A stretch of 64,000 nt of DNA from Hydrangea macrophylla. Lineage: Eukaryota; Streptophyta; Magnoliopsida; Cornales; Hydrangeaceae. The translations under genes were made by a program, and so were the position numbers. Shown piece after piece: positions 46,201-53,882 of this stretch. How positions within the stretch are numbered: the stretch's first letter is position 1; each line of letters begins with the position of its first letter. The stretch spans positions 30,748,001 to 30,812,000 of the forward strand of contig CM066988.1 in NCBI GenBank assembly GCA_033977485.1, read 5' to 3'. The notes below the pieces were generated by a model. The model worked only from the letters and a program-made list of their open reading frames with translations, did not search any database and was not told the DNA's origin.

Positions 46201-47083
46201 CTGGGTATGTACCTTGGACGGCTCGGCAATGAAGAACCTGCTAGAAGAAAGGAGTGGAGGAACTGAAAAGGGGAACTCTGCAGAGAATAAGAATGAAGGT
46301 GAGAAAAGCCAGGAAGAAAAAGACAGCAAGGAGAATAAGGAAAAAGAGAAACCAGAGAACAAAGAGAAACCAGAAAAAGTGGAAATGGAGGAGATAACTC
46401 AGGAAGAGGAACGGGAAGATCATTTCATCGCTGATATAGGAGGGGAAAGTAAGAAAGAATGGGTCTTTGAGTCTAGTGATAAGTACCCCCCTCACCCAGA
46501 GTCTGTAATGGCCCAAATGAGGCGTCTTTCCATTTCTATGTCTGTTGTAATTGCTCCCAAAAAAGTTAATGAGAATGTGACCAATTCTGCTTACTTGACT
46601 GTGCATAATAATAACTGTGATGCATATAATGAAAATGATGAAATACCTCATGAATTGCAAAAATTAATTGAAAAAGAAAGTGAACCTGCATGCAAAATCA
46701 TGGAAAGCACTTTAACCATTAATCTGGGAAATGAAGGTAATCCACAAAATGTTTCTATTGGCTCCACACTTAACAATGAGGAAAGCGAAGAATTAATCAA
46801 TCTATTAAAAGAATTCAAGGATGTCTTTGCATGGTCTTATGATGATATGCCAGGAATTGATCCAGAAATTGTCCAACACCATATTCCCCTTTTCCCGAAT
46901 TCAAAACCCGTGAAACAAAAATTAAGGCGAATGAGGCCTGAATGGGCGCTTAAAGTGAAGGAGGAGGTTGAAAAGCAATTGAGAGCTGGATTCTTGATTG
47001 TCACTGAGTATCCTGATTGGGTCGCCAATATTGTACCGGTCCCTAAAAAGGATGGTCGTGTTAGGGTTTGCGTAGATTTCTGA
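43268..47083 (+). CDS. Tat/Ogre gag-protease-G-patch and start of RT
   Basis: 1271 codons. The ATG at 43268 is the first of the frame; ATG 43349 (MAQEANAREMAELRT) is an equally good start. A coiled-coil-prone charged stretch comes first, then capsid (FKMPVFDKFDGTGNPRSHIR, TLTGAALSWYLTL, about residues 140-280). A Cys/His knuckle (YCKFHQEQGHSTDRC) is near residue 400. The protease has CLVDNGSALNVCPF near 692 and LLLGRPWL near 765. A G-patch follows (MRKMGFFPGMGLGKKHQGL, about 856-905), then a Lys/Glu-rich linker (about 1000-1060) and the RT N-terminus (KKDGRVRVCVDF). The TGA at 47081-47083 replaces an Arg codon of the RT motif; the frame continues after it. Confidence 0.93.
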   Translation: MVVGKKIESTTSIAWYRDSTARLVRKEMAQEANAREMAELRTIVEQQAGQMTRMMTMIEALARQQPGNDPPHRDEDWFDEAEGIEAREKLEKERAEKDKLMTEKMEKLERVVRKAQGVDTYLLELEGLYEGVCEVLPAGFKMPVFDKFDGTGNPRSHIRMCIGAFQPSGLSTGMMAVLFQQTLTGAALSWYLTLEPGKTRNWEEVVKAFVAQYEYNQDLDVTIRDLETTRQGNKESFAEFLSRWRGKAAKMIQRPTEKEQIRMLIKNLQPVYQEKMRFQSLNTFTEVFDVGTRIEDAIQEGIIKKEEPVNRYRRPNYGTGGGHSGGHSGSTDVNALSEPEKKFDITRSYPKRVGDKPLRRFSELGVSLSTALDRLVAKGHLSLLEPRPRPNPLPPSFKSDLYCKFHQEQGHSTDRCLRLKHEIQDLIDKKIISEPPTNPPNVTRNPLPEHHAVPPPRIYYLGNGENSFDPSALITKLGSPKKAYQILEDSQICTLKGLVDEGKGKEIEETGDANWWAPEADNLLWYKGDDVQNHKEDLWYESEEEGVEVTKAWDGLWVKEGISHLTRSERHFKPHELEEDHPEQEMSKGKGKLNEEEEEDRVLRQMKKTQANITIWGLLIASKRHRQAVLDALNQSDVSINVTPEDLVGMIGRSPSLAISFSEADLPPGGPVFNKPLHITVECLGNSLPACLVDNGSALNVCPFRTAKRMGLDESTFIPSEQKVRAYDNTLRAVMGIIFLNLFVGTGERETEFQIIDIPASFNLLLGRPWLDSLGAIPSTLHQKVKYIWKDRVCDLLGDSWINVSGASSSAPILEVQMQEGEASLGGFEFINVIEEGKPKEFLPLYFDQYASPLVAGIMRKMGFFPGMGLGKKHQGLSEFPNIITQTHTHGLGYSPTKEELKKKKKATDAPMEPYLKTLNGYFIKKGEDFPFCGFPEPWLDEAEKCMKPGFEIFFAHDYSDYEDPYLQQPAKTAIIQDWVCTLDGSAMKNLLEERSGGTEKGNSAENKNEGEKSQEEKDSKENKEKEKPENKEKPEKVEMEEITQEEEREDHFIADIGGESKKEWVFESSDKYPPHPESVMAQMRRLSISMSVVIAPKKVNENVTNSAYLTVHNNNCDAYNENDEIPHELQKLIEKESEPACKIMESTLTINLGNEGNPQNVSIGSTLNNEESEELINLLKEFKDVFAWSYDDMPGIDPEIVQHHIPLFPNSKPVKQKLRRMRPEWALKVKEEVEKQLRAGFLIVTEYPDWVANIVPVPKKDGRVRVCVDF

Positions 47084-47799
47084 GATTTGAACAAAGCTAG
47101 CCCTAAGGACGATTTCCCTTTACCCCACATCGATGTATTAGTAGATAATACTGCAGGGCATGAACTTCTGTCTTTCATGGATGGATTTTCGGGGTACAAC
47201 CAGATCTTAATGTCACCAGAGGATAGAGAGAAAACAACCTTCATCACACCTTGGGGGACCTATTGTTATAGAGTCATGCCATTTGGACTTAAGAATGCAG
47301 GTGCAACCTACCAGAGAGCTGCCACCACGTTATTACATGATATGATTCATAAAGAAGTGGAAGTATATGTGGATGACATGATAGTAAAATCTAAGGAAAG
47401 AGGAGGGCATTTGGAGGCATTAAGAAAATTTTTTGAAAGGCTAAGAAAGTTTGGGATGAGGCTAAATCCACAAAAATGCACCTTTGGGGTCACCACTGGA
47501 AAATTACTGGGATTTCTAATCACCCAGAGAGGAATTGAGGTAGATCCTACCAAAATTCAAGCCATAACCGAAATGTCACCACCAAAGAACGAAAAGGAGT
47601 TGAGAGGGTTCCTAGGAAGAATACAGTTCATCAGCCGCTTCATATCCAAACTCACCATGACCTGTGACCCATTGTTCAAATTGTTGAGAAAAGGGGAGAA
47701 ATTCAATGGGATAGCCAATGCCAAAAAGCCTTTGAAAAGATCAAAACCTACCTTCAAAACCCGCCTGTTCTATCACCCCCTAAGCCTGGGAAACCTTTA
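47084..47799 (+). pseudogene. Tat/Ogre reverse transcriptase palm
   Basis: Same frame as the gag-protease part, opened by the TGA. It shows DLNKASPKDDFPLPHIDVLV, FSGYNQILMSPEDREKTTFI, MPFGLKNAGATYQRA and the active site VYVDDMIVKS, then the connection region RGFLGRIQFISRF. An apparent loss of one base near 47703 shifts the frame before the RNase H domain, so RT and the downstream enzymes cannot be made as one protein from this copy. Confidence 0.92.
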
Positions 47800-49971
47800 T
47801 TGCTATACCTATCCGTAACTGAAAACTCCATGGGTTGCATGCTGGCCCAGGAAGAAGAAGAGGGGCGTGTGGAAAAAGCCATATACTACCTGAGTAAGAG
47901 GATGACCGGATATGAATTGAACTATTCACCATTAGAGAAAGCTTGTTGGGCCCTGGTGTGGTGTACCCGTCGCCTTAGACATTACATGTTAGCCTTTCCT
48001 ATCACCCTGATATCCCGAATGGACCCACTCAAATACCTTTTTGAAAAACCTGCCCTAACCAGTAGGATATCCCGTTGGACCATGATGCTGGCTGAATTCG
48101 ACATTAGATATGTCACTTCCAAATCTGTCAAGGGGAGAGCCGTCGCCGAGTATTTAGCTGACCTCGCCATAGAGTCCGAAGAGAAGGGGGAATTCAAGTT
48201 CCCAGATGAAGAAGTAATGGAAGTAAAAGAGAGCCTTTGGAAAATGTATTTCAATGGAGCAGCTAATCAAATAGGGTACGGGGTAGGAATTATCCTCATA
48301 TCACCTAACGGAGCCCCCACTCCATTGGCCGTTAAGCTCAAGTATAATTCAACTAATAACACAGCAGAGTATGAAGCCTGTATAATTGGGATAGAAGCAT
48401 CCTTGGCTTTGGGAGTGGAAAAGATTGATGTTTTCGGGGACTCTAATCTGATAATATCGCAAGTAAGGGGTGACTGGAGAATTAAGCATGAGAAGTTGAG
48501 ACCTTACCATGAATACCTAGAGAGTCTGAAGATGCAATTCAAAAGAATTTCGTTCTATTACCTTCCCCGTGAGGAGAACCAATTGGCAGATTCCTTAGCA
48601 ACCTTAGCCTCAATGATCCACATTCCTGTGGGAGTCTCCATGATTCCTTTATCTATAGAAGTGAGAACTCGACCTTCGTATGAAACAATCGCCGCCATTG
48701 AAGAAGAGAGAGAGGATGAGATACCATGGTATATAGATGTTTGGAACTTTGTTGAAAAAGGAGAATATCCCGGAGGAGCTTCAGAGAAGGATAAGAAAGC
48801 AATTCGTAGATTTTCAGCCCAGTTTGTAATCTGTGCGGGAAAGTTGTGGAAGAAGTCCTACACCGGTTATAATTTAGAATGTCTATATGGAAGGGAAGCA
48901 AAGAAAATGATGGAAGAGGTACATGAAGGAGTCTGTGGGCCCCACATGAGCGGACACATGTTGGCCAAAAAGATAATTCGGCAGGGATACTATTGGACGA
49001 CCTTAGATAAGGATTGCTGTGAGTATGTTAGGAGATGCCATAAATGTCAGATTCATGCAAATTTGATGCATACCCCGCCTTCCCAACTCTATAGCATGAC
49101 CACCCCTTGGCCGTTCTCTGTGTGGGGTATTGATATCATCGGGGAAGTAATTCCGAAAGCTTCAAATGGGCACCGGTACATAATTGTGGCGATAGACTAT
49201 TTTACCAAATGGGTAGAAGCGGCATCATACGCAACTTTGAAGGCAAAAGATGTGGTGAATTTTATCCAGAAAAATATAATCTGCAGATACGGGGTACCAA
49301 ATGAGCTTATTTCTGACCATGGGAGTCATTTTCAGGGAGAGGTTATCCCATTCTTAGAGAAGTATAGGATCACCCACCACCAGTCCTCACCATACAGACC
49401 ACAAACAAATGGAGCAGTAGAGGCAGCAAACAAAAATGTAAAAGCCATTCTGGGGAAAATGACGGATACATACAGAGATTGGCATGAAAAACTACCTTTC
49501 GCTTTGTGGGGATATCGAACTTCCGTGAGAACCTCAACCGGGGCTACACCATACTCGTTGGTCTATGGGATGGAGGCTGTTTTACCAGTGGAAGTTGAAA
49601 TACCATCTCTAAGGGTTTTGGCAGAATGTGAAGTAAGTGAATTAGAATGGTTGCGGGGGAGATATGAGGAATTGATGTTATTTGATGAGAAGAGGTTGGC
49701 CGCTATAAACCATACTCGGGGATATCAGAAAAGGATAGCTCGTGCTTTCAACAAAAAGGTTCGCCCAAGGAAGCTTGCTGAGGGTGACCTGGTCCTCAAA
49801 GAACTTAAAACGCCTGTTTATGACCCACGAGGAAAATTCAAACCCAACTGGGTCGGACCATATATCATCAAGACACTCCTCTCCGGGGGAGCTGCCTATC
49901 TCATGGACCTAGATGGAGTTGAGTTTAAACAACCAATCAACCTCGATCGCCTCAAAAAGTACTTTGCTTGA
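47800..49971 (+). CDS. Tat/Ogre RNase H, archaeal-type RNase H and integrase
   Basis: The domain reading starts upstream of the first ATG because of the frameshift near 47703. RT-linked RNase H: LSVTENSMGCMLAQ, EKACWALVWCTRRLRHYM. Second, archaeal-type RNase H: KMYFNGAANQIGYGVGIIL, NTAEYEACIIGIEASLALG, FGDSNLIISQVRG, LADSLATLASM. Its first catalytic Asp is Asn (AAT 48253-48255). Integrase: HMSGHMLAKK...CHKCQIHANL finger, then WGIDIIGEV, LISDHGSHFQG and NGAVEAANKN (D, D, E), GATPYSLVYGMEAVLPVEVE and a GPYIIK C-terminal module. 723 codons, otherwise intact, ending TGA 49969-49971. Integrase would join element cDNA to chromosomal DNA. Confidence 0.92.
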   Translation: MLYLSVTENSMGCMLAQEEEEGRVEKAIYYLSKRMTGYELNYSPLEKACWALVWCTRRLRHYMLAFPITLISRMDPLKYLFEKPALTSRISRWTMMLAEFDIRYVTSKSVKGRAVAEYLADLAIESEEKGEFKFPDEEVMEVKESLWKMYFNGAANQIGYGVGIILISPNGAPTPLAVKLKYNSTNNTAEYEACIIGIEASLALGVEKIDVFGDSNLIISQVRGDWRIKHEKLRPYHEYLESLKMQFKRISFYYLPREENQLADSLATLASMIHIPVGVSMIPLSIEVRTRPSYETIAAIEEEREDEIPWYIDVWNFVEKGEYPGGASEKDKKAIRRFSAQFVICAGKLWKKSYTGYNLECLYGREAKKMMEEVHEGVCGPHMSGHMLAKKIIRQGYYWTTLDKDCCEYVRRCHKCQIHANLMHTPPSQLYSMTTPWPFSVWGIDIIGEVIPKASNGHRYIIVAIDYFTKWVEAASYATLKAKDVVNFIQKNIICRYGVPNELISDHGSHFQGEVIPFLEKYRITHHQSSPYRPQTNGAVEAANKNVKAILGKMTDTYRDWHEKLPFALWGYRTSVRTSTGATPYSLVYGMEAVLPVEVEIPSLRVLAECEVSELEWLRGRYEELMLFDEKRLAAINHTRGYQKRIARAFNKKVRPRKLAEGDLVLKELKTPVYDPRGKFKPNWVGPYIIKTLLSGGAAYLMDLDGVEFKQPINLDRLKKYFA

Positions 49972-50603
49972 AACCTTGCCTTTCAAAACTTCCAGAATTG
50001 ATGAACTACGCTTGACCTGATTCCCGATAGGGGATACGTAGGCAACCTGCTCGGTTCGGTCACAAAATAAAAGATGTATGAGTGTTCTTTCTAGCCTTAG
50101 CCGAACTACTGCGGACCTGATACCCGTTCGGGGATAAGTAGGCAGGCCCACAAGGCCCTCGGTCCAAAGCCCAAGAGTCCCAAGTTTTCACCATACCAAA
50201 CTAGGGGCAAACTTGCGTTTGCCCAAGAACCACATCTAAATCCAAAAACCAGGGGCAAACTTCGTTTGCTAGAACCAAGGAACCCAGACAAAGCTTAAAC
50301 CCATTTCTGGCTATCATAATGAGCATCAGGTGAAGACAAGCAAGAATTCATTATATGGAGAGATTAAAACTAAGAAAGAATCATGAAAGAGTAATAAAAC
50401 CTGAAGGAAACATTGAAGGAAAAACTGATCATAACACAGAGAAATTAAAGAAGTGCTAACTTTGATTCCTCATGATTAGGTCATTTTCAAAATACAAAAG
50501 AAAAAGAAAATGCATCACAAAAAATAAACATGGCAAAGCTAAGCAGAATTTGTCAAAAGTTTTTGCTTCGTCCTTCTTTCTTTTACTTTTGTCTGTCTGG
50601 AAG
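49972..50603 (+). other. 3' region after integrase: hairpin motifs and PPT-like hairpins
   Basis: Two copies of the conserved hairpin motif lie 100 bp apart (50003-50045 and 50103-50145). Two short perfect hairpins built on a PPT-like core follow (GGGCAAAC-TTGC-GTTTGCCC at 50205-50224 and GCAAAC-TTC-GTTTGC at 50255-50269). An A-rich tract leads to the antisense ORF. No sense gene. Confidence 0.65.
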
Positions 50604-51686
50604 CTACCCCCTGACCAGAGCCTGAATCTCGAGCGAATACTCTGCGGTCGGAACAACTGGAGTTGGAATCCTCCGGAAGGGAGCTGATACCCTATCATGC
50701 CAAGCCTCCGCAAATATCCTCGCAGTCGAAGGACGTAGAGCAGAACTCCTCGAGAAGTCGGCAGTAATAATATCGGGGACATCCTGGAGCAAGCCGAACT
50801 GACGGGCTACCCGGCTGGGAATGTAAAAGGTGGTGACTCGCAGGCCAGTCAACCAAATCCCGGGGCGCCCAGGAAGTCGTACCGCGACGGAGCAATAAGA
50901 CCATCGGGGGGATATCCAGCAGACGTCCTCATAACTCAAGTCTCGAAACCAAGCAAGCCAGCTAGAAACTGTGCGGGAGGGGTAATGGACACCCATGCGA
51001 TCATAAGGGAGCAGCCTCCCGAGGGGAAGGTGAGCAAAGAAGCCCAAACGCTCGAAGAGCCAAATCTGTAGGACGTGGGGTGACCCCGAGAGCAGCATCG
51101 ATCCGGCAGTATGTGCATGATCCAGGCCTAGCAAAGTCTCCCCCAGAATGAGCATAACGGCGCTCCGCATCTCTCGGAGGCCGCATACGACTGGAATCAG
51201 AATGTCAGTAGAAGACTGAAATAAAAAGTGGGAAAGCATCGCCAAAGAAAGGGCATTCCGCCTAATAACCTGATACCCCCCGTCATCAGGATCACCGATG
51301 GGTGCATAAGTGGAGGAGAGGCGATCAAAATCAATGTGACGATCACGAACAGAGGAGCTGGCAGCGCCCCGAGAGATGCCGAGAAGGGCCGATAAATCCT
51401 GAATATATCCTGCCTGAATCTGTGGAATAATCAAATCAGCATACGGATCAGTGTGAAGGATAGAGCTAAACTCCTCAAAGAGAGGACAGACCTCCTCGTG
51501 ACCAAACCGAAAGACGTGAAGGGAAGGATCCCAACACATGATAGCTGCTCTAAGAAAGTCCTCATCCAGAGCTATGTGGCGAAATGCGAATAGATCAGTC
51601 AGTCTGTGAGACTCAAAATTGAGTCGATCGATACTAGAGAGGGAATCCATCCATGGATATAAAGTATCAGAACTGATGAGGGCCAT
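50604..51686 (-). CDS. Intact antisense ORF of Tat/Ogre element, unknown function
   Basis: 360 codons without interruption, ATG 51686 to TAG 50604, opposite to the gag-pol strand. N-terminal part has LDEDFLRAAIMCWDPSLHVF followed by RFGHEEVCPLFEEFSSIL; the W-D-P...F-R-F-G...P-x-x-E-E-F pattern resembles the plant mobile domain / DUF7745-type proteins that ride on plant transposons. The middle has hydrophobic helices (LSLAMLSHFLFQSSTDILIP). Upstream on its strand lie a CT-rich 5' leader, a CpG palindrome cluster and a TTTATAAGG box, a plausible promoter. Antisense extra ORFs are known in Tat-lineage elements; their role is unclear. Preservation while pol carries lesions suggests recent selection or simply youth. 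Confidence 0.8.
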   Translation of the reverse strand: MALISSDTLYPWMDSLSSIDRLNFESHRLTDLFAFRHIALDEDFLRAAIMCWDPSLHVFRFGHEEVCPLFEEFSSILHTDPYADLIIPQIQAGYIQDLSALLGISRGAASSSVRDRHIDFDRLSSTYAPIGDPDDGGYQVIRRNALSLAMLSHFLFQSSTDILIPVVCGLREMRSAVMLILGETLLGLDHAHTAGSMLLSGSPHVLQIWLFERLGFFAHLPLGRLLPYDRMGVHYPSRTVSSWLAWFRDLSYEDVCWISPRWSYCSVAVRLPGRPGIWLTGLRVTTFYIPSRVARQFGLLQDVPDIITADFSRSSALRPSTARIFAEAWHDRVSAPFRRIPTPVVPTAEYSLEIQALVRG

Positions 51687-51786
51687 GAGAGAAGGTGAGA
51701 TTTTGGAGAAGAAATCCGAGAGAGGAGGGAGGAGAGAATGAAAAAGAAAGAAGAAGAAACCAAGTTTTGAACAAACTGCTGCTCAA

Positions 51787-51895
51787 ACCGGCACTCGGCG
51801 AAAAAGCGCCGGCACTCACTGAATGCCGCCCGGCATTTGGTAGAGTGCCGGCCGGCACTCAGTGAGTGCCGTTTCCCTTCACCGAGTGCCGCCGC
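51787..51895 (-). promoter_or_regulatory. CpG palindrome cluster and promoter of antisense ORF
   Basis: On -: GCGGCGGCACTCGGTGAAGG, CGGCACTCACTGAGTGCCGG, CCGGCACTCTACC, CGGCATTCAGTGAGTGCCGG. Same motif and similar number of units as the LTR cluster. A TATA-like TTTATAAGG lies upstream on - near 51968-51976, about 280 bp before the ATG. This is the only other cluster of this motif in the element. Confidence 0.5.
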
Positions 51896-52089
51896 GCATG
51901 ACAGGTGGCCTTTTTACCCCTAATTTTCACTATTTACATAAGGACCCCCGAATTTTGCTCCCATGTCCTTATAAATTTTCCCTCGTTTCAAAAGAACCCC
52001 CGAGGTTTGAAAGATGAGTTTTAAAGCCCTTTTATAAGTAGGAAAAGGCCCCTACTTGTTGAAAATTTTGTCAAGGAACACCCAATTGC

Positions 52090-52840
52090 AATAAATAAGC
52101 TGATAAAATCTAATCGACCCCAGATTTCTATGAAGATTGACTTGCTTGGGGTCTAATTGACTCCTGATTTTGAAAAAATAATAAGTTGAGTTCATTCGAC
52201 TCCGGATTACTCTGAATTTGAATTTGATTGAAGTCTAATTGACTTCAAATTTGGAAAATAAGAAAATTGAGTCTGATTGGCTCCGGATTTCTTTTAAATT
52301 GAATTTGATTGGAGCCTAAATTGACTCCCAATTTTGAAAAATTGATAAGTTGAGTTCATTCGACTCCGGATTACTCTGAATTTGAATTTGATTGAAGTCT
52401 AATTGACTCCAAATTTTGGAAAATAAGAAAATTGTGTCTAATTGACTCCTGATTTTGGAAAATGGATTCAGATTCTTTAAAAATTGATCTGCTTTGAGCC
52501 CGATTGGCTCCGATTATAAAAAAAAAATAGATTTGATTTGAGCCTGATTGGCTCTAATTCCTTGAAAATATATTGAGCCTGCTTGGCTTTGACTCTTTGA
52601 AAGATGGTTTAATTTGAGCCTGATTGGCTCCAATTCTTAGGAAATTGATTCGAATTGAGCCTGATTGGCTCTGATTCTTTGAAAATTGATTTGGTTTGAG
52701 CACGATTGGCTCCGGAACTTTGAAAAAGATTTGAATTGAGCCTAATCGGTTTCAACTCTTTGGAATTTGATTTGATATGAGAGGCTTGTTTGATTCTGAA
52801 ACTTTGAAAATTGATTTGGTTTGACTCCAAGTTAGGAGAA
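52090..52840. repeat. Degenerate repeats (GATTGGCTCCGATT / GATTGACTCC type)
   Basis: About 15 imperfect copies of a 45-65 bp unit such as TTGAGCCTGATTGGCTCCGA and TTGAAGTCTAATTGACTCC. Related in pattern to repeats of the older relative at 10440-11180 and 12030-12640. Variable 3' region of the element. Confidence 0.75.
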
Positions 52841-52857
52841 AATTCAGCCGACTGTTC

Positions 52858-53430
52858 TTTGATTTTAGAAATTTTGAGCATAGAGCTGCTCAATCTTTCT
52901 GCGTGCTACCTGATTCGGCTTAGCCGATCGGATGATTTTAGAAATTTTGGGCATAGAGCTGCTCAATCTTTCTGCGTGCTACCTGATTCGGCTTAGCCGA
53001 TCGGATGATTTTAGAAATTTTGGGCATAGAGCTGCTCAATCTTTCTGCGTGCTACCTGATTCGGCTTAGCCGATCGGATGATTTTAGAAATTTTGGGCAT
53101 AGAGCTGCTCAATATTTCTGCGTGCTACCTGATTCGGCTTAGCCGATCGGATGATTTTAGAAATTTTGAGCATAGAGCTGCTCAATCTTTCTGCGTGCTA
53201 CCTGATTCGGCTTAGCCGATCGGATGATTTTAGAAATTTTGAGCATAGAGCTGCTCAATCTTTCTGCGTGCTACCTGATTCGGCTTAGCCGATCGGATGA
53301 TTTTAGAAATTTTGAGCATAGAGCTGCTCAATCTTTCTGCGTGCTACCTGATTCGGCTTAGCCGATCGGATGATTTTAGAAATTTTGAGCATAGAGCTGC
53401 TCAATCTTTCTGCGTGCTACCTGATTCGAC
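52858..53430. repeat. Tandem array, eight units of 73 bp
   Basis: Units begin TGATTTTAGAAATTTTG(A/G)GC at 52858 and every 73 bp after; each holds TCGGCTTAGCCGATCGG, close to a palindrome. Units are nearly identical (single-base variants only), so the array grew recently. It lies just upstream of the PPT region of a Tat/Ogre element, a known seedbed for plant satellites. Confidence 0.92.
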
Positions 53431-53670
53431 TATGGAGCGTAAGGCGTGAAGCGGCTCAGTCGATCAAATGATTCTCAAAAGAGTATGCGTGTATGTCATT
53501 TACGATGTTCCTAGAGAAGGACGGTATCATGATAGGATAATTCAAACGTATAGGGTGCATTTAAAAGGAACTTGGGAGCATGGGGCATACAACCATTGAA
53601 CATGTGCATCACGATAAGATAGGTGCAGTCATCCGTGTGATTATTTGCAGTTGTGTGTTGTCCCTTACCC

Positions 53671-53712
53671 GAACTACGTCCTGGTCTGATTCCCGTTGGG
53701 ATACGTAGGCAG
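53671..53712 (+). other. Conserved hairpin motif near PPT
   Basis: GAACTACGTCCTGGTCTGAT, stem TCCC-GTT-GGGA, then TACGTAGGCAGC. Third copy of the motif in this element, 157 bp before the PPT; the old relative has its copy in the same place. Confidence 0.65.
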
Positions 53713-53868
53713 CTCATCTTTGAGCACGACCAGCATTTGGCCATCTGCGCACCCGATTTTGCAACGTACTTTTTGTTTTTACCTGGATTCGACTATTTGG
53801 TCAAAGGCTTGTCTTTCACACAGGCTTTGACATTCGTTTGTGATACGCGTTGCTTCACAAGCTCTGTC

Positions 53869-53882
53869 AAAGAGGGGCAAAC
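53869..53882 (+). other. Polypurine tract of Tat/Ogre element
   Basis: AAAGAGGGGCAAAC immediately before the 3' LTR TGTAGACACC. Confidence 0.85.

Noticed and set aside
47081..47083. TGA in Tat/Ogre RT as a programmed readthrough or intron border (Ogre elements have a spliced intron before RT)
   Set aside because: It falls inside a conserved RT motif at an Arg codon with the frame continuing at once; no splice-site pair was evident. A point mutation is simpler.
52858..53430. CRISPR-like array
   Set aside because: Units are contiguous 73-bp tandem repeats without spacers, in a plant retrotransposon.
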